A stretch of 64,000 nucleotides of DNA from CALRQJ02 sp943370285 (GCA_943370285.1 CALRQJ020000003.1:186001-250000); one strand, 5' to 3'. Shown: positions 18,461-27,304, counted from the stretch's first letter. The notes: generated by a model from the letters alone, not told the origin. Made by a program: numbers and translations.

Positions 18461-19198
18461 ATGGTGCAATTAGATTTATTTGGCGGAATGTTTGGCGAAG
18501 AAGCCCCAAAGCCTTCACCCAAAAAACAAGTGATTCAAAAAGCGGCTCCGGTTGTTGAGGCAAAGCCTGTTGAAGCAGCAACTCCTGCTACCGATAACGG
18601 CATTGTATTTAACGATGGAAAGATTGGCGTTAAAATAAAAGTGAAAGAGCAGCCAACTGTGCCTATTCCCGCTGCTGTTGAAGTTACCACATCAAGCGTT
18701 GTTGCAGCGCCAACAATGGCACAAGAGGTGATTGTACCTATCACAACACCAATGGCCAAAGTGGTTAAGGAAAAGAAAGAGAAAGTAAAAAAAACACCAC
18801 AGAAAAGAGGAAGAAAATCGTTTAAAGAAATTGATGCTGAATTAGGTTTGGTTGAAGTGCCCGATGATGAGATTTTATTCCAAAAACAATATTATTCTAT
18901 CAGCATTGTGGCAAAATGGTTCAGACTAAACACTTCTTTGCTGCGGGCATGGGATAATGAATTTGATATTTTAAAGCCGAGAAAAAACAGAAAAGGGGAT
19001 CGGTTGTTTAGGCCTGAGGATGTAAAGAATATTCAATTGATTTATCAATTGTTACGACATAAAAAGTACACCGTAGAAGGGGCAAAAGAATATATCAAAG
19101 CTCATAAAAAACAAGCTGATGTGCAGATGCATATTGGCCAAACTTTACAAAAATTTAAGACCTTTTTATTAGAGATGAGGGCTACCTTAGAGGCATGA
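18461..19198 (+). CDS. MerR-family transcriptional regulator with disordered N-terminal arm
   Basis: A 245-residue protein. Residues 1-130 are low-complexity, rich in Ala, Pro, Val and Lys, and contain a basic KRGRKS stretch near residue 118. A MerR-type winged helix follows at about 145-220: YYSISIVAKWFRLNTSLLRAWDNEFDILKPRKNRKGDRLFRPEDV, with the wing sequence R-x-YRP-like (RLFRPEDV). Proteins of this layout are common in Bacteroidota next to M23 peptidase genes; the effector and targets are unknown. No metal-binding cysteines are present, so it is not a metal-sensing MerR. A TACTTTTA box at 18446-18453 may be the -7 element. Its stop codon overlaps the next gene by four bases (ATGA). Confidence 0.88.
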   Translation: MVQLDLFGGMFGEEAPKPSPKKQVIQKAAPVVEAKPVEAATPATDNGIVFNDGKIGVKIKVKEQPTVPIPAAVEVTTSSVVAAPTMAQEVIVPITTPMAKVVKEKKEKVKKTPQKRGRKSFKEIDAELGLVEVPDDEILFQKQYYSISIVAKWFRLNTSLLRAWDNEFDILKPRKNRKGDRLFRPEDVKNIQLIYQLLRHKKYTVEGAKEYIKAHKKQADVQMHIGQTLQKFKTFLLEMRATLEA

Positions 19199-19713
19199 AA
19201 ATATTTATTTCAGCTTTTGTGTTCAGCATAATCCTAGCTTCTTGTGGCACTGCTAAAAAAGCCAGCACTTATACCGTTATTCAAAACGGTAGCGAAAAAA
19301 TTCTCAAGGGAACCATTAGCCGTGCAATCATTGAGAATGATTCGGCTTATGGCTGGTTTAAAGAAAACATGAAATGGGGTAAGGCCGATGCTGCTGCTGT
19401 AGCGGCTTTTAGCAAAAACAAAGACAAATTTACCATGGTGGTTTTTGGTGGCACTTGGTGTCATGATACCCAGAACTTATTACCTATTTTTTATCGGTTG
19501 GTCGATAAAAGTGGCTATCCCGATAAAAATATTACACTGATAGGTGTTGACCGTGCCAAAACAGCACCAAACGACTTACACCTCAAATACAATATTAAAA
19601 ACGTACCCACTTTTATTGTATTTAAAGATGGCAAAGAAGTTGGCCGTGTGGTAGAATACGGAACTAAAGGTGCTATTGATAAAGAGCTGGGTGAAATAGT
19701 AGCTGCTTTATAA
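19195..19713 (+). CDS. Thioredoxin-like lipoprotein with a single active-site cysteine
   Basis: A 172-residue predicted lipoprotein (signal ending LASC, Cys17). The thioredoxin fold is clear from MVVFGGTWCHDTQNLLPIFYRL and the cis-Pro segment YNIKNVPTFIVFKDGKEVGRV. The usual CxxC motif is changed to C-H-D-T: Cys89 is kept and the resolving cysteine is replaced by Thr92. It therefore cannot form the standard intramolecular disulfide and may act by a monothiol route or as a binding protein. The start overlaps the MerR-type gene by four bases, so the two are translationally coupled. It converges with the MscS gene with only four bases between stop codons. Confidence 0.85.
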   Translation: MKIFISAFVFSIILASCGTAKKASTYTVIQNGSEKILKGTISRAIIENDSAYGWFKENMKWGKADAAAVAAFSKNKDKFTMVVFGGTWCHDTQNLLPIFYRLVDKSGYPDKNITLIGVDRAKTAPNDLHLKYNIKNVPTFIVFKDGKEVGRVVEYGTKGAIDKELGEIVAAL

Positions 19714-19717
19714 TATT

Positions 19718-20809
19718 CTATCGTTGCCTAATAGCAATATCGGTTTCTGATGCTGCAATTTCAATATTGTTGGCTGCTATAAAATCGATAATGGCATAGT
19801 TTACCGCTTCTTTTACTTGGATAAATTCATCTATGCTTTGTTCCATGGTGGTGAAATAATCTATGGATATGATATGAGCATTTTTACCAGTCTCCATAAA
19901 ATAAATAGTATGATCTGTAATAGCAGCATGCTGTTGCATGATCTGTTGAACTGCCGCTACTGTTTGTTTAATTTGTGCACTGGTACAAGACAAGCTTAGT
20001 TCCAATTTCATTTCTACCCTGCGTTGAGAACGCATTGAAATATTATCTAAAATGGTATCTACCATTTGTTTATTGGGCACAGTGATATATGTTTTACTAT
20101 CGGTTCTTATTCGGGTACTTCTTAAACCTATTTTTTCTACTGTACCGGTAAAGCCATTTACTTTTACCAAGTCTCCGGTAGAAAAAGGGTGGTCGAAAAA
20201 AATGATAAATGAAGCGATCAAATTTTCTAAACTTTCTCTTGTGGCCAAAGCAATAGCAGCACCAACTAAACTTAAGCCTGTTAATAGATTTCCAATGTTT
20301 TGATGAAAAGAGAAACGCAAAATCAATAGTAAACCAATCAAAACCAAAATAACTTTAAAGAAATCTTTAAAGAAAACAATGAGTTGGTTATCGGTTTGGT
20401 CTTTAGTAAGGTTGGCCCGCTCTTCTAAAACCATTGCTGCAAAATCTATAATGCGTAGCAGTAACCAAATGAATGTATAAACCAATGTGCCATTTGCAAT
20501 GGCTTCTATTACATCTTGTGCCTTTACTTTATAAATACTAAATTGTAATGCTTGCGGAAAGTGGAGATTATCAATTGCAATAATGGTTACTAAGAGCATT
20601 AAGAAAACTTCTACCGGCTGAATAACAAGGTCAAGAAAGGTTTGCTTTTTTATTCCTTTTCCTGCTCTGGAAACGAGTTTAAATAAGAGGGAAGCAAAGT
20701 ATTTTGAAATTAATCGTTTAATAATGAGTGCTACGATGATTGCACCTAACACTAATAGGTAACTTTTTACTGTATTATCCCAATATACTTGTTGTAGCAG
20801 TGATTCCAT
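19718..20809 (-). CDS. MscS-family mechanosensitive ion channel
   Basis: A 363-residue inner-membrane protein with about five hydrophobic segments in the first 190 residues, followed by the MscS pore and beta domain. The pore helix and its exit are visible in NLLTGLSLVGAAIALATRESLENLIASFIIFFDHPFSTGDLVKVNGFTGTVEKIGLRSTRIRT, which is the family signature; VPNKQMVDTILDNIS follows. It would open under membrane tension to release solutes on osmotic downshift. The extra N-terminal membrane segments make it longer than the 286-residue E. coli MscS, as is usual for YbdG/YnaI-like members. It seems to be a single-gene unit. Confidence 0.94.
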   Translation of the reverse strand: MESLLQQVYWDNTVKSYLLVLGAIIVALIIKRLISKYFASLLFKLVSRAGKGIKKQTFLDLVIQPVEVFLMLLVTIIAIDNLHFPQALQFSIYKVKAQDVIEAIANGTLVYTFIWLLLRIIDFAAMVLEERANLTKDQTDNQLIVFFKDFFKVILVLIGLLLILRFSFHQNIGNLLTGLSLVGAAIALATRESLENLIASFIIFFDHPFSTGDLVKVNGFTGTVEKIGLRSTRIRTDSKTYITVPNKQMVDTILDNISMRSQRRVEMKLELSLSCTSAQIKQTVAAVQQIMQQHAAITDHTIYFMETGKNAHIISIDYFTTMEQSIDEFIQVKEAVNYAIIDFIAANNIEIAASETDIAIRQR

Positions 20810-20857
20810 GGTGCAAAGAACCTATTTTTTTTGAATTGAAAAAAGCCTACTTATACT

Positions 20858-21676
20858 TTAATAAGTTTGATAGAACTGTAGTTTGTTCTCTTTAGTATGA
20901 ATATATGCTGCTGTGCCGTTAAATCTTATTTTGTTGATGTTTGCAATATTGATAGTAGGAACTAGTTTGAATAGTTGTAATTGTGCCGGACGATAAAAAA
21001 TGATATGGCTACTATCTCTACCTGCTACTGCTTTTTTATCTAATACTTGAAAATCAATTATGCCCGGTAAAGTGATATTATTTTTTAAACCGCCATAATA
21101 GTCAAAAATGAGTAAGCCGCTTTTATTGTCGTACAAATACAGCAAGCCATCTCTATCATACATGGTGTTTGGGTGTGGCACCGCATCAAACAATATTCTA
21201 AAGTCTGCGGAAGTTGCTAATAATTTTCCTTGGTCATCAATTTTTTTGATGGTGTTATCTAGTTCATCATACAACCAAATGTCATTATCATAACTCTGGC
21301 AAATGGCCGTTACTTGCAACATGCCTTGTTGCCTTAAGTCGATGGTATTGCGAACATTTAAAAAGCGATCGAGAATGACAATGGTGCCAAAATCTTTATA
21401 AAACACCAATACTTTTAAAGGGTTAGAAGCATCAATCGAAAATATTTTACCATTTCTTCTTACATCATTAAACACCCCAACACTATCGCCATTGATATTT
21501 CTTTTTTTGATTTGATTACTTGGGGTTACAATAAAAACATTGCCTAAATTATCTATACTAAAATCGGCAATCGTTTCCGGAAGGGTTTTTAATAAAGTAA
21601 AATGAAGTGTACTATCCTGTTGCGAAAAAGCAACGGAACCGTACAAGCAGCAGATTAATATAATTAGTCTTCCCAT
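20858..21676 (-). CDS. Exported beta-propeller-like protein of unknown function
   Basis: A 272-residue protein with a signal peptide (LIILICCLYGSVAFSQQ). The rest is a series of short beta-rich blades with the pattern seen in six-bladed propellers: DFSIDNLGNVFIV, KIFSIDASNPLKVLVFYKDFGTIVILD, DIWLYDELDNTIKKIDDQG, GLLYLYDNKSGLLIFDYYG. I do not recognise a named family and see no catalytic residues. Its start overlaps the end of the lpxH-like gene by 13 bp on the same strand, so they are co-translated. It is the last gene of that run. Confidence 0.72.
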   Translation of the reverse strand: MGRLIILICCLYGSVAFSQQDSTLHFTLLKTLPETIADFSIDNLGNVFIVTPSNQIKKRNINGDSVGVFNDVRRNGKIFSIDASNPLKVLVFYKDFGTIVILDRFLNVRNTIDLRQQGMLQVTAICQSYDNDIWLYDELDNTIKKIDDQGKLLATSADFRILFDAVPHPNTMYDRDGLLYLYDNKSGLLIFDYYGGLKNNITLPGIIDFQVLDKKAVAGRDSSHIIFYRPAQLQLFKLVPTINIANINKIRFNGTAAYIHTKENKLQFYQTY

Positions 21677-22422
21677 TTTTTTAGTTGAACAGTGTTGCCA
21701 TCAAATTCGGCATAGGTAAAATTGTTGATCCAATCGCCTAGATTGATATAATGACTTGTCTCATTTAAAATATAATCGATAGGATAGTGGCGGTGCCCAA
21801 AAATAAAATAGTCAACAGACTTTTGGCTTAATATCGTTCTACAATACATAACAAGCCACTCTTTGTCTTCACCCATAAAATGCTCATCACTAGTGCCTGT
21901 TTTTTCTCTGCTTTTGCGGCTGAAATAATTAGCCAATCCAATTCCCCAACTTGGGTGTAGTACACCAAACAACCATTGGCAAATAGGATTTCTAAATACT
22001 TTTTTCAAGAATTTGTAACCATAATCTCCCGGGCCTAAACCGTCGCCATGGCCAATTAAAAACTGCTTTCCGTTCCATTGGTATTCCTGAGGTTCGTAAA
22101 ACACTTTAATGTTGAGTTCTTGTTCAAAATAGCCACTCATCCACATATCATGATTACCAACAAAAAAATATACGGGAACACCGCCATCGGTAATTTCAGC
22201 CAGTTTTCCGAATAATCTTGTGTAGCCTTTTGGAACTACTTTTTTGTACTCATACCAAAAATCAAACATATCTCCAACAATAAAAATAGCCGCAGCTGTT
22301 GATTGAATGCTGTGTAAAAAAGCAACAATTTTTTTTTCTCTTTCTAAGCTGCTTGCATAGTTGGGAGCACCGAGATGGAAATCGGACAGGAAGTATATTT
22401 TTTGTTGTGGCGAAGCGTTCAT
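21664..22422 (-). CDS. lpxH: UDP-2,3-diacylglucosamine diphosphatase (LpxH-like calcineurin-type phosphoesterase)
   Basis: A 252-residue metallophosphoesterase with all the LpxH motifs: SDFHLGAP (Asp14, His16), GDMFDFWYEY, GNHDMWM, LIGHGDGLGPGDYGYK and FGHRHYPI. LpxH cuts UDP-2,3-diacylglucosamine to lipid X in lipid A synthesis at the inner membrane. The GDMFDFW motif and the length fit this family better than generic phosphoesterases. The gene follows a cyclotransferase-like gene by 7 bp and overlaps the propeller-like gene by 13 bp. Confidence 0.88.
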   Translation of the reverse strand: MNASPQQKIYFLSDFHLGAPNYASSLEREKKIVAFLHSIQSTAAAIFIVGDMFDFWYEYKKVVPKGYTRLFGKLAEITDGGVPVYFFVGNHDMWMSGYFEQELNIKVFYEPQEYQWNGKQFLIGHGDGLGPGDYGYKFLKKVFRNPICQWLFGVLHPSWGIGLANYFSRKSREKTGTSDEHFMGEDKEWLVMYCRTILSQKSVDYFIFGHRHYPIDYILNETSHYINLGDWINNFTYAEFDGNTVQLKKWED

Positions 22423-22429
22423 GAAGTAA

Positions 22430-22852
22430 TTACAATTTGCTTTTGATATATGCTAACACATCACCACTTTCAATCAAAGGTTGATTGGTAATGCTGCCGT
22501 TTAACCAATACATCCATGCTAGTGTATTGCCTGAATCTGTTATCACTTCTTCGGTTTTGCGAATGTATAATGGTGCTTCGCCTTCTTCAACATGCACTCC
22601 TTCATAATCATCTAATTGTTCAATAGCCCAATTAAATTCACTTTCATGATTAAGAACATACAATTCGCCAACAATGTAATGTTCATCTGTGCTTGGTATT
22701 GCTGCGGGATAATCTCCCATATCATACAATCTGCCTTTTACTTTAGCAGGGCCAATCAAATGAAAATAGCGGCTAATGTATGCATATGCCGGACTTTTAA
22801 ATCCGCTACGCAAAGAGCCGTACACAAAAAGATGGTAAGTTAGTTGTGGCAT
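22430..22852 (-). CDS. Gamma-glutamylcyclotransferase-like (AIG2/GGCT) protein
   Basis: A 140-residue protein with the GGCT-fold signature FVYGSLRSGFKSP at residues 8-20 and KGRLYDMGDYPAAI, GELYVL and LDDYEGV further on. Members of this fold release 5-oxoproline from gamma-glutamyl compounds, but many bacterial ones are uncharacterised. The Glu of GELYVL may match the family's acidic catalytic residue. It is probably cytosolic. It stands in the run rsfS-ftsH-LUD-GGCT-lpxH on the minus strand. Confidence 0.82.
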   Translation of the reverse strand: MPQLTYHLFVYGSLRSGFKSPAYAYISRYFHLIGPAKVKGRLYDMGDYPAAIPSTDEHYIVGELYVLNHESEFNWAIEQLDDYEGVHVEEGEAPLYIRKTEEVITDSGNTLAWMYWLNGSITNQPLIESGDVLAYIKSKL

Positions 22853-22916
22853 AGTAGCGTAAAGATAATACGAGATTGAATATTGAAAATGGCAATCATT
22901 TAAAGTGGAACAATGA

Positions 22917-23552
22917 TTAACCTTCTACTAAGAAAACAAACACTTCTTTTGGTCCGTGAACACCCACTACCAATGTTTTTTCAATATCGGCAGTACGGCT
23001 TGGTCCGGTAGCGAAAGTTATGAGAGATGGAATGTTTTGTTTGTATTTGTCTTTAATGATTTGCAAACCATCTTTTATATCATACACCAACTGTGAAGTA
23101 TACGCAATGCAAATGTGGATGGGGGCATATACACTAGTGGTTCTGCCGCTGTTTTGTCCGGTACTCATCACAATACTTCCGGTACGGGCAATGAGTGCTT
23201 CGCAGCCGGTAATTGAAGCATCGCAACTGTCTAAATGTGGCCATTCAAAATTGCTGTACCCGTTAATGCTGAGTTTATATTTAAAATCCGGCTCTTTGCA
23301 ATATACTTTTTCAAAACCTCGTTTCTCTGCTAAAATAGTTAATTGATCTGCCAATTCTTTTTCGTCGGCACAATAAGAAAAGCGGCCTTGTAATTTGGAA
23401 AAATTTTCAGCAAACTCAAGTTCAAGTTCTTGTGTAGATGGCTGAAACACACTGTTGTTTCCTTCGCTTTGAGGAAAAGGGACAGGCACCGGTTGAGACA
23501 GTGCCTGTCTTATTTTTTTTAGAATATTTTCCCTTGCAGGTGAAATGTTCAT
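22917..23552 (-). CDS. LUD-domain protein (LutC/YkgG family)
   Basis: A 211-residue protein of the LutC/YkgG (LUD) family. Marks are the N-terminal ARENILKKIRQAL helix, the CDASITGCEALIARTGSIVMSTGQNSGRTTSVYAPIHICI core and the C-terminal TFATGPSRTADIEKTLVVGVHGPKEVFVFLVE. In Bacillus, LutC works with LutA and LutB in lactate utilisation, but no lutAB genes are here. It follows ftsH with three bases between, so it is co-transcribed with a protease rather than with lactate enzymes, and the usual lactate annotation should not be assumed. Confidence 0.9.
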   Translation of the reverse strand: MNISPARENILKKIRQALSQPVPVPFPQSEGNNSVFQPSTQELELEFAENFSKLQGRFSYCADEKELADQLTILAEKRGFEKVYCKEPDFKYKLSINGYSNFEWPHLDSCDASITGCEALIARTGSIVMSTGQNSGRTTSVYAPIHICIAYTSQLVYDIKDGLQIIKDKYKQNIPSLITFATGPSRTADIEKTLVVGVHGPKEVFVFLVEG

Positions 23553-23555
23553 TGT

Positions 23556-25643
23556 TTATACTACTGGGTTTTCAGAAGAATCATTTGTTGCAGCATCTGT
23601 TGGTGCATCAGCAATTTCAGATGCTTGATGAGCATGATGTGGTTCAACGGCATCTTCATTCAACAACTTCTTTTCTTCGTAAGGTCTTTTGCCAATTAAT
23701 GCTTCTACATCGCTTTGGAAGAGTACCTCTTTATGCAATAACGCTTTAGCCAAAATTTCTACTGCTTCTTTTTTCTCGGTTAAGAGAATTTTGGTTTTTT
23801 GGTAAGCTTCATCAATTAGTTTTCTCACTTCATGATCAATCATTTTACCGGTTTCTTCGCTAAAAGGTTTGGTAAATGTTTGGTCTTGATTGGGATCGTA
23901 ATAACTTACATTACCAATCTTATCATTCATACCATACACGGTAATCATAGCATAAGCGGTACGAGTAATTTGTTGTAAATCGTTTGATGCACCGGTAGAG
24001 ATTTTGTTGAAGAATATTTCTTCTGCTGCTCGACCGCCCAAGGTCATACAAATTTGATCCATCAATTGGTCGATATTGTACAAGTACTGTTCTTTAGGAG
24101 TGTATTGAGCATAACCTAAAGCTGCTGTACCTCTTGGTACAATAGTTACTTTTAGTAAAGGATAAGCATGCTCTAAGAACCAACCACAAACGGCATGACC
24201 AGCTTCGTGATAAGCAATGATTTCTTTTTCTTCGGGTAAAATGATTTTGTTCTTTTTCTCCAATCCGCCAATCACACGGTCAATGGCATCTTGAAAATCA
24301 CTCATCTCTACTGCTTCTTTATTTTTACGAGCAGCTATCAAAGCAGCTTCGTTACAAACATTAGCAATATCTGCACCTGCAAAACCTGGTGTTTGTTCAG
24401 CTAGTTTATGAACGTCTAAGGTTTCTGAAGTTTTGATTGGTCCTAAATGCACTTTAAAAATGGCTTCTCTACCTTTTACATCGGGCCTGTCAATAGAAAT
24501 TTGACGGTCAAAACGACCCGGTCTAAGCAATGCACTATCCAACACATCTGGTCGGTTAGTTGCAGCCAAAATGATGATACCTAAATCGGTGCCAAAGCCA
24601 TCCATTTCTACGAGCAACTGATTAAGTGTGTTTTCTCTTTCATCATTGCTCATCATTACGTTCTTTCCTCTGGCACGGCCAATGGCGTCAATCTCATCAA
24701 TGAAAATGATACAAGGTGCTTTTTCACGGGCTTGCTTAAACAAATCTCTTACACGGCTAGCACCCACACCCACAAACATTTCTACGAAATCGCTACCGCT
24801 CAAGCTAAAGAATGGCACTTGTGCTTCTCCGGCTACGGCTTTTGCCAATAAGGTTTTACCTGTACCGGGAGGTCCGATCAGCAATGCACCTTTTGGTATT
24901 TTACCACCAAGGTTGGTGTATTTTTTAGGATTTTTAAGGAAATCAACAATTTCCATTACTTCTACTTTGGCTTCATCTAAACCGGCAACATCTCCAAAGT
25001 TGATGTTCACTCTTGTTCCTTTATCAAACAAAGTAGCTTTTGATTTGCCAATATTAAATATACCGCCAGGGCCTCCGGCACTGCCGCCGCCGCCCATTTT
25101 ACGCATCAATAAAATCCATAAACCAACAAACATCAAAATAGTAATCAGTGTACTAACTAAAGGACTACTGTACCAATCGCCTTCTTCTGTTACAATTTGG
25201 GCTGGTCTTTGGTCATCGGCAATATTGCGGTCTTTATAAAAGGTTTCGAGTGAGCTATTAAAACTTTCCCAATCGGTTACTTTAAATTCAAAATGAGGCC
25301 CTTTCATTTTTGCAGGTACCTGATTGGTGAATTTCTTTTTATAGAATTCTTTTTTTGCAACACTATCGGCCTTGATGTAAACCCGAACAATTTTTTTGTT
25401 GGTGATTACTTCTAACTTGTCAACATCGCCTGCTGCAAGCATGGTTTGTTTAAACTCTTTTTCGGTAGTGCGCTGAGCATCCGGAGTTGGAACTCCCCAA
25501 ATATTATAACCAATCAAAGTAGCTGCAATTACAGCATATACCCAGTAAATGCTGAATTTTGGTCCCTTTTTAGGTGATTTTCCATCTTCTCCCAAACCTG
25601 GTATCTTAAAATCTGGTTTTGTGTTTTTGTCGTCTTGTGCCAT
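23556..25643 (-). CDS. ftsH: ATP-dependent zinc metalloprotease FtsH
   Basis: A 695-residue membrane-bound AAA+ protease that degrades misfolded and regulatory membrane proteins. Two membrane segments (about residues 30-49 and 162-180) flank a periplasmic domain. The AAA module has Walker A GPPGTGKT (257-264), Walker B IIFIDEIDA, and an arginine-finger region RPGRFDR. The zinc protease motif HEAGH is at 479-483. An N-terminal 30-residue cytoplasmic arm precedes the first membrane segment, somewhat longer than in E. coli. It lies between rsfS upstream and the LUD gene downstream, an arrangement common in Bacteroidota as far as I recall. Confidence 0.98.
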   Translation of the reverse strand: MAQDDKNTKPDFKIPGLGEDGKSPKKGPKFSIYWVYAVIAATLIGYNIWGVPTPDAQRTTEKEFKQTMLAAGDVDKLEVITNKKIVRVYIKADSVAKKEFYKKKFTNQVPAKMKGPHFEFKVTDWESFNSSLETFYKDRNIADDQRPAQIVTEEGDWYSSPLVSTLITILMFVGLWILLMRKMGGGGSAGGPGGIFNIGKSKATLFDKGTRVNINFGDVAGLDEAKVEVMEIVDFLKNPKKYTNLGGKIPKGALLIGPPGTGKTLLAKAVAGEAQVPFFSLSGSDFVEMFVGVGASRVRDLFKQAREKAPCIIFIDEIDAIGRARGKNVMMSNDERENTLNQLLVEMDGFGTDLGIIILAATNRPDVLDSALLRPGRFDRQISIDRPDVKGREAIFKVHLGPIKTSETLDVHKLAEQTPGFAGADIANVCNEAALIAARKNKEAVEMSDFQDAIDRVIGGLEKKNKIILPEEKEIIAYHEAGHAVCGWFLEHAYPLLKVTIVPRGTAALGYAQYTPKEQYLYNIDQLMDQICMTLGGRAAEEIFFNKISTGASNDLQQITRTAYAMITVYGMNDKIGNVSYYDPNQDQTFTKPFSEETGKMIDHEVRKLIDEAYQKTKILLTEKKEAVEILAKALLHKEVLFQSDVEALIGKRPYEEKKLLNEDAVEPHHAHQASEIADAPTDAATNDSSENPVV

Positions 25644-25727
25644 AATGATGTTTAATCGCTTCTGCTCAGTATATAAAAAACAAACAGGCTAAAAAGTTCG
25701 TGGCCTGTTCAGTATTAACAAATTTGT

Positions 25728-26144
25728 TTACAGGTTATGATCCTGTGACGGAGCATCGCTCCACATATCTTCTAACCGGTAAAACTTTCTGCTTTCGCTA
25801 TGCATTACATGCACCACAATATTTACATAATCTACCAACACCCATTGTAAGTGCTGACGACCTTCTTGTTTATAAGGCAGTTCTTCACATGCGTTTTTTA
25901 CTTGAAATTCTATTTCATCGGCAATAGCCCTCACTTGTTGTGAGTTGTTTGCTTCGCAGATGATGAAGAAATCAGCAACAGCTTCATGAATTTTTCGCAA
26001 ATCCAGCGATACAATATTCTCTCCTTTTTTATCTTGGATAGCTTTGATAATCGTTTTGAAAAGCCTTGAACTTTTTGTAAGTCGGGTAATGCCGCCGGTG
26101 GGTTTAGTTGCGGTAGTAGTAACAGGTGCCAATAATTGAATCAA
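25728..26144 (-). CDS. rsfS: Ribosomal silencing factor RsfS, likely TTG start
   Basis: A 138-residue RsfS/Iojap protein, which binds ribosomal protein L14 and blocks subunit joining when nutrients are low. The core AIQDKKGENIVSLDLRKIHEAVADFFIICEANNSQQVRAIADEIEFQVK and the tail WVLVDYVNIVVHVMHSESRKFYRLEDMWSDA are diagnostic. There is no in-frame ATG before the core; the first plausible initiation codon is TTG at 26144. That gives a Thr-rich N-terminal arm of about 25 residues, longer than usual. It is first in the run with ftsH and is divergent from birA, which also seems to use TTG. Confidence 0.93.
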   Translation of the reverse strand: MIQLLAPVTTTATKPTGGITRLTKSSRLFKTIIKAIQDKKGENIVSLDLRKIHEAVADFFIICEANNSQQVRAIADEIEFQVKNACEELPYKQEGRQHLQWVLVDYVNIVVHVMHSESRKFYRLEDMWSDAPSQDHNL

Positions 26145-26247
26145 TTTTAATGAATAATGTATGTAGATATCGGCTGCTCGACTTTGTTTTACAATAATAA
26201 TTACTGAACATCAATCAGACGCTATCTTCGTCAAAAATAGTAATTCT

Positions 26248-26994
26248 TTGTCAGTCTTACACCCATTGGGCACACCGTTTATAGAATTGACTGTTGTAGA
26301 TAGTTCCAACAACTATGCCATGCAACAAATTAAAGCCGGTTTAGTACAACATGGCACGGCTTGGTTTGCCCATGAACAAACTGCCGGAAAGGGGCAAAGA
26401 GGTAAAACTTGGTTTACCGAACAAGGGCAAAATATCATTATTTCAATAGCGGTAGATACAAAACAACTCAATACCAGTCAACAGTTTGAATTTAGTATGG
26501 CAATGGCATTAGGGTGTTATGATTTTTTTAGTGGGTTTGCATTGCCTGATGATACCAAGATTAAATGGCCGAATGACATTTATTGGCGTGACAGAAAGGC
26601 AGCAGGAATATTGATTGAAAATGTATTTCAAGGAAATGATTGGACTTGGGCTGTGGTGGGAATTGGTATGAATATCAACCAAACACAGTTTTCAGCTGCT
26701 ATGAATGCGGTTTCGCTGAAACAAATTACCGGCAAAACTTATGATGTGCCGGCCATGGCAGTTCAATTATGCCAAGCATTAGAAAAAAGATGGGTTAATT
26801 TTATTGATGGAGCTGATTTGCTAACCGCTTATAATGATGTATTGTATAAAAGACAGCAAACAGTAAGACTCAAAAAACAAAATATAGCCTTTGATTGTGT
26901 GGTAGAATCGGTGTCTAACCAAGGGAAATTGATGGTTTCCGGCTCGACGTATACCTCGTTTGAATTTGGCGAAGTACAATGGATGATTAATTAA
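26248..26994 (+). CDS. birA: Biotin--[acetyl-CoA-carboxylase] ligase, TTG start
   Basis: A 248-residue biotin protein ligase that activates biotin with ATP and attaches it to biotin carboxyl carrier protein. It has the catalytic domain only: VDSSNNYA, then the biotinyl-AMP loop QTAGKGQRGKTWF, KWPNDIYW and the GIGMNIN motif, with a C-terminal SH3-like part. There is no N-terminal helix-turn-helix, so unlike E. coli BirA it is not a repressor. The start is TTG at 26248; the first in-frame ATG lies past the essential VDSSNN motif. A TATCTTCG box (26223-26230) fits a -7 element with one mismatch. The 3' end overlaps the next, convergent gene by 8 bp. Confidence 0.94.
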   Translation: MSVLHPLGTPFIELTVVDSSNNYAMQQIKAGLVQHGTAWFAHEQTAGKGQRGKTWFTEQGQNIIISIAVDTKQLNTSQQFEFSMAMALGCYDFFSGFALPDDTKIKWPNDIYWRDRKAAGILIENVFQGNDWTWAVVGIGMNINQTQFSAAMNAVSLKQITGKTYDVPAMAVQLCQALEKRWVNFIDGADLLTAYNDVLYKRQQTVRLKKQNIAFDCVVESVSNQGKLMVSGSTYTSFEFGEVQWMIN

Positions 26995-27304
26995 GCACAA
27001 CACCCGAAAGAATAGAAGCATCGTTTTCTTTGCTGCGGGCCTCCACTTCAAATTTGTTGTAATAATAGCCTTTGTTAAAACTTTCTAGTAAATACATCAC
27101 CGTAAAGGTAAACCAGCCTAATTGCTGAAACTGTTTTACATGTGCCACTTCATGACGTACCCATTTGGTATTGCGTAAAAAATCTTCTTTACTGGCATTA
27201 TAGAGGTGAATGGTTTGTCCTAACACCATGGCTACTTTTTTTGTCTTCAATTTTTTAGAAGCCAATTTGGCCAACCATGAGTTTTCTTTTATTCTGATGT
27301 GCAT
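26987..27304 (-). CDS. Small HExxH protein, DUF4157-like
   Basis: A 105-residue protein with a zinc-protease-like motif: HEVAH at residues 51-55 (WVRHEVAHVKQFQQLG), followed about 30 residues later by an acidic FEVEARSKE segment that could give the third ligand. This resembles the DUF4157 group of short HExxH proteins. There is no signal peptide; one hydrophobic stretch (FTFTVMYLLES) is present. Substrate and activity are unknown. Its 3' end overlaps birA by 8 bp tail to tail. Confidence 0.72.
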   Translation of the reverse strand: MHIRIKENSWLAKLASKKLKTKKVAMVLGQTIHLYNASKEDFLRNTKWVRHEVAHVKQFQQLGWFTFTVMYLLESFNKGYYYNKFEVEARSKENDASILSGVVLN

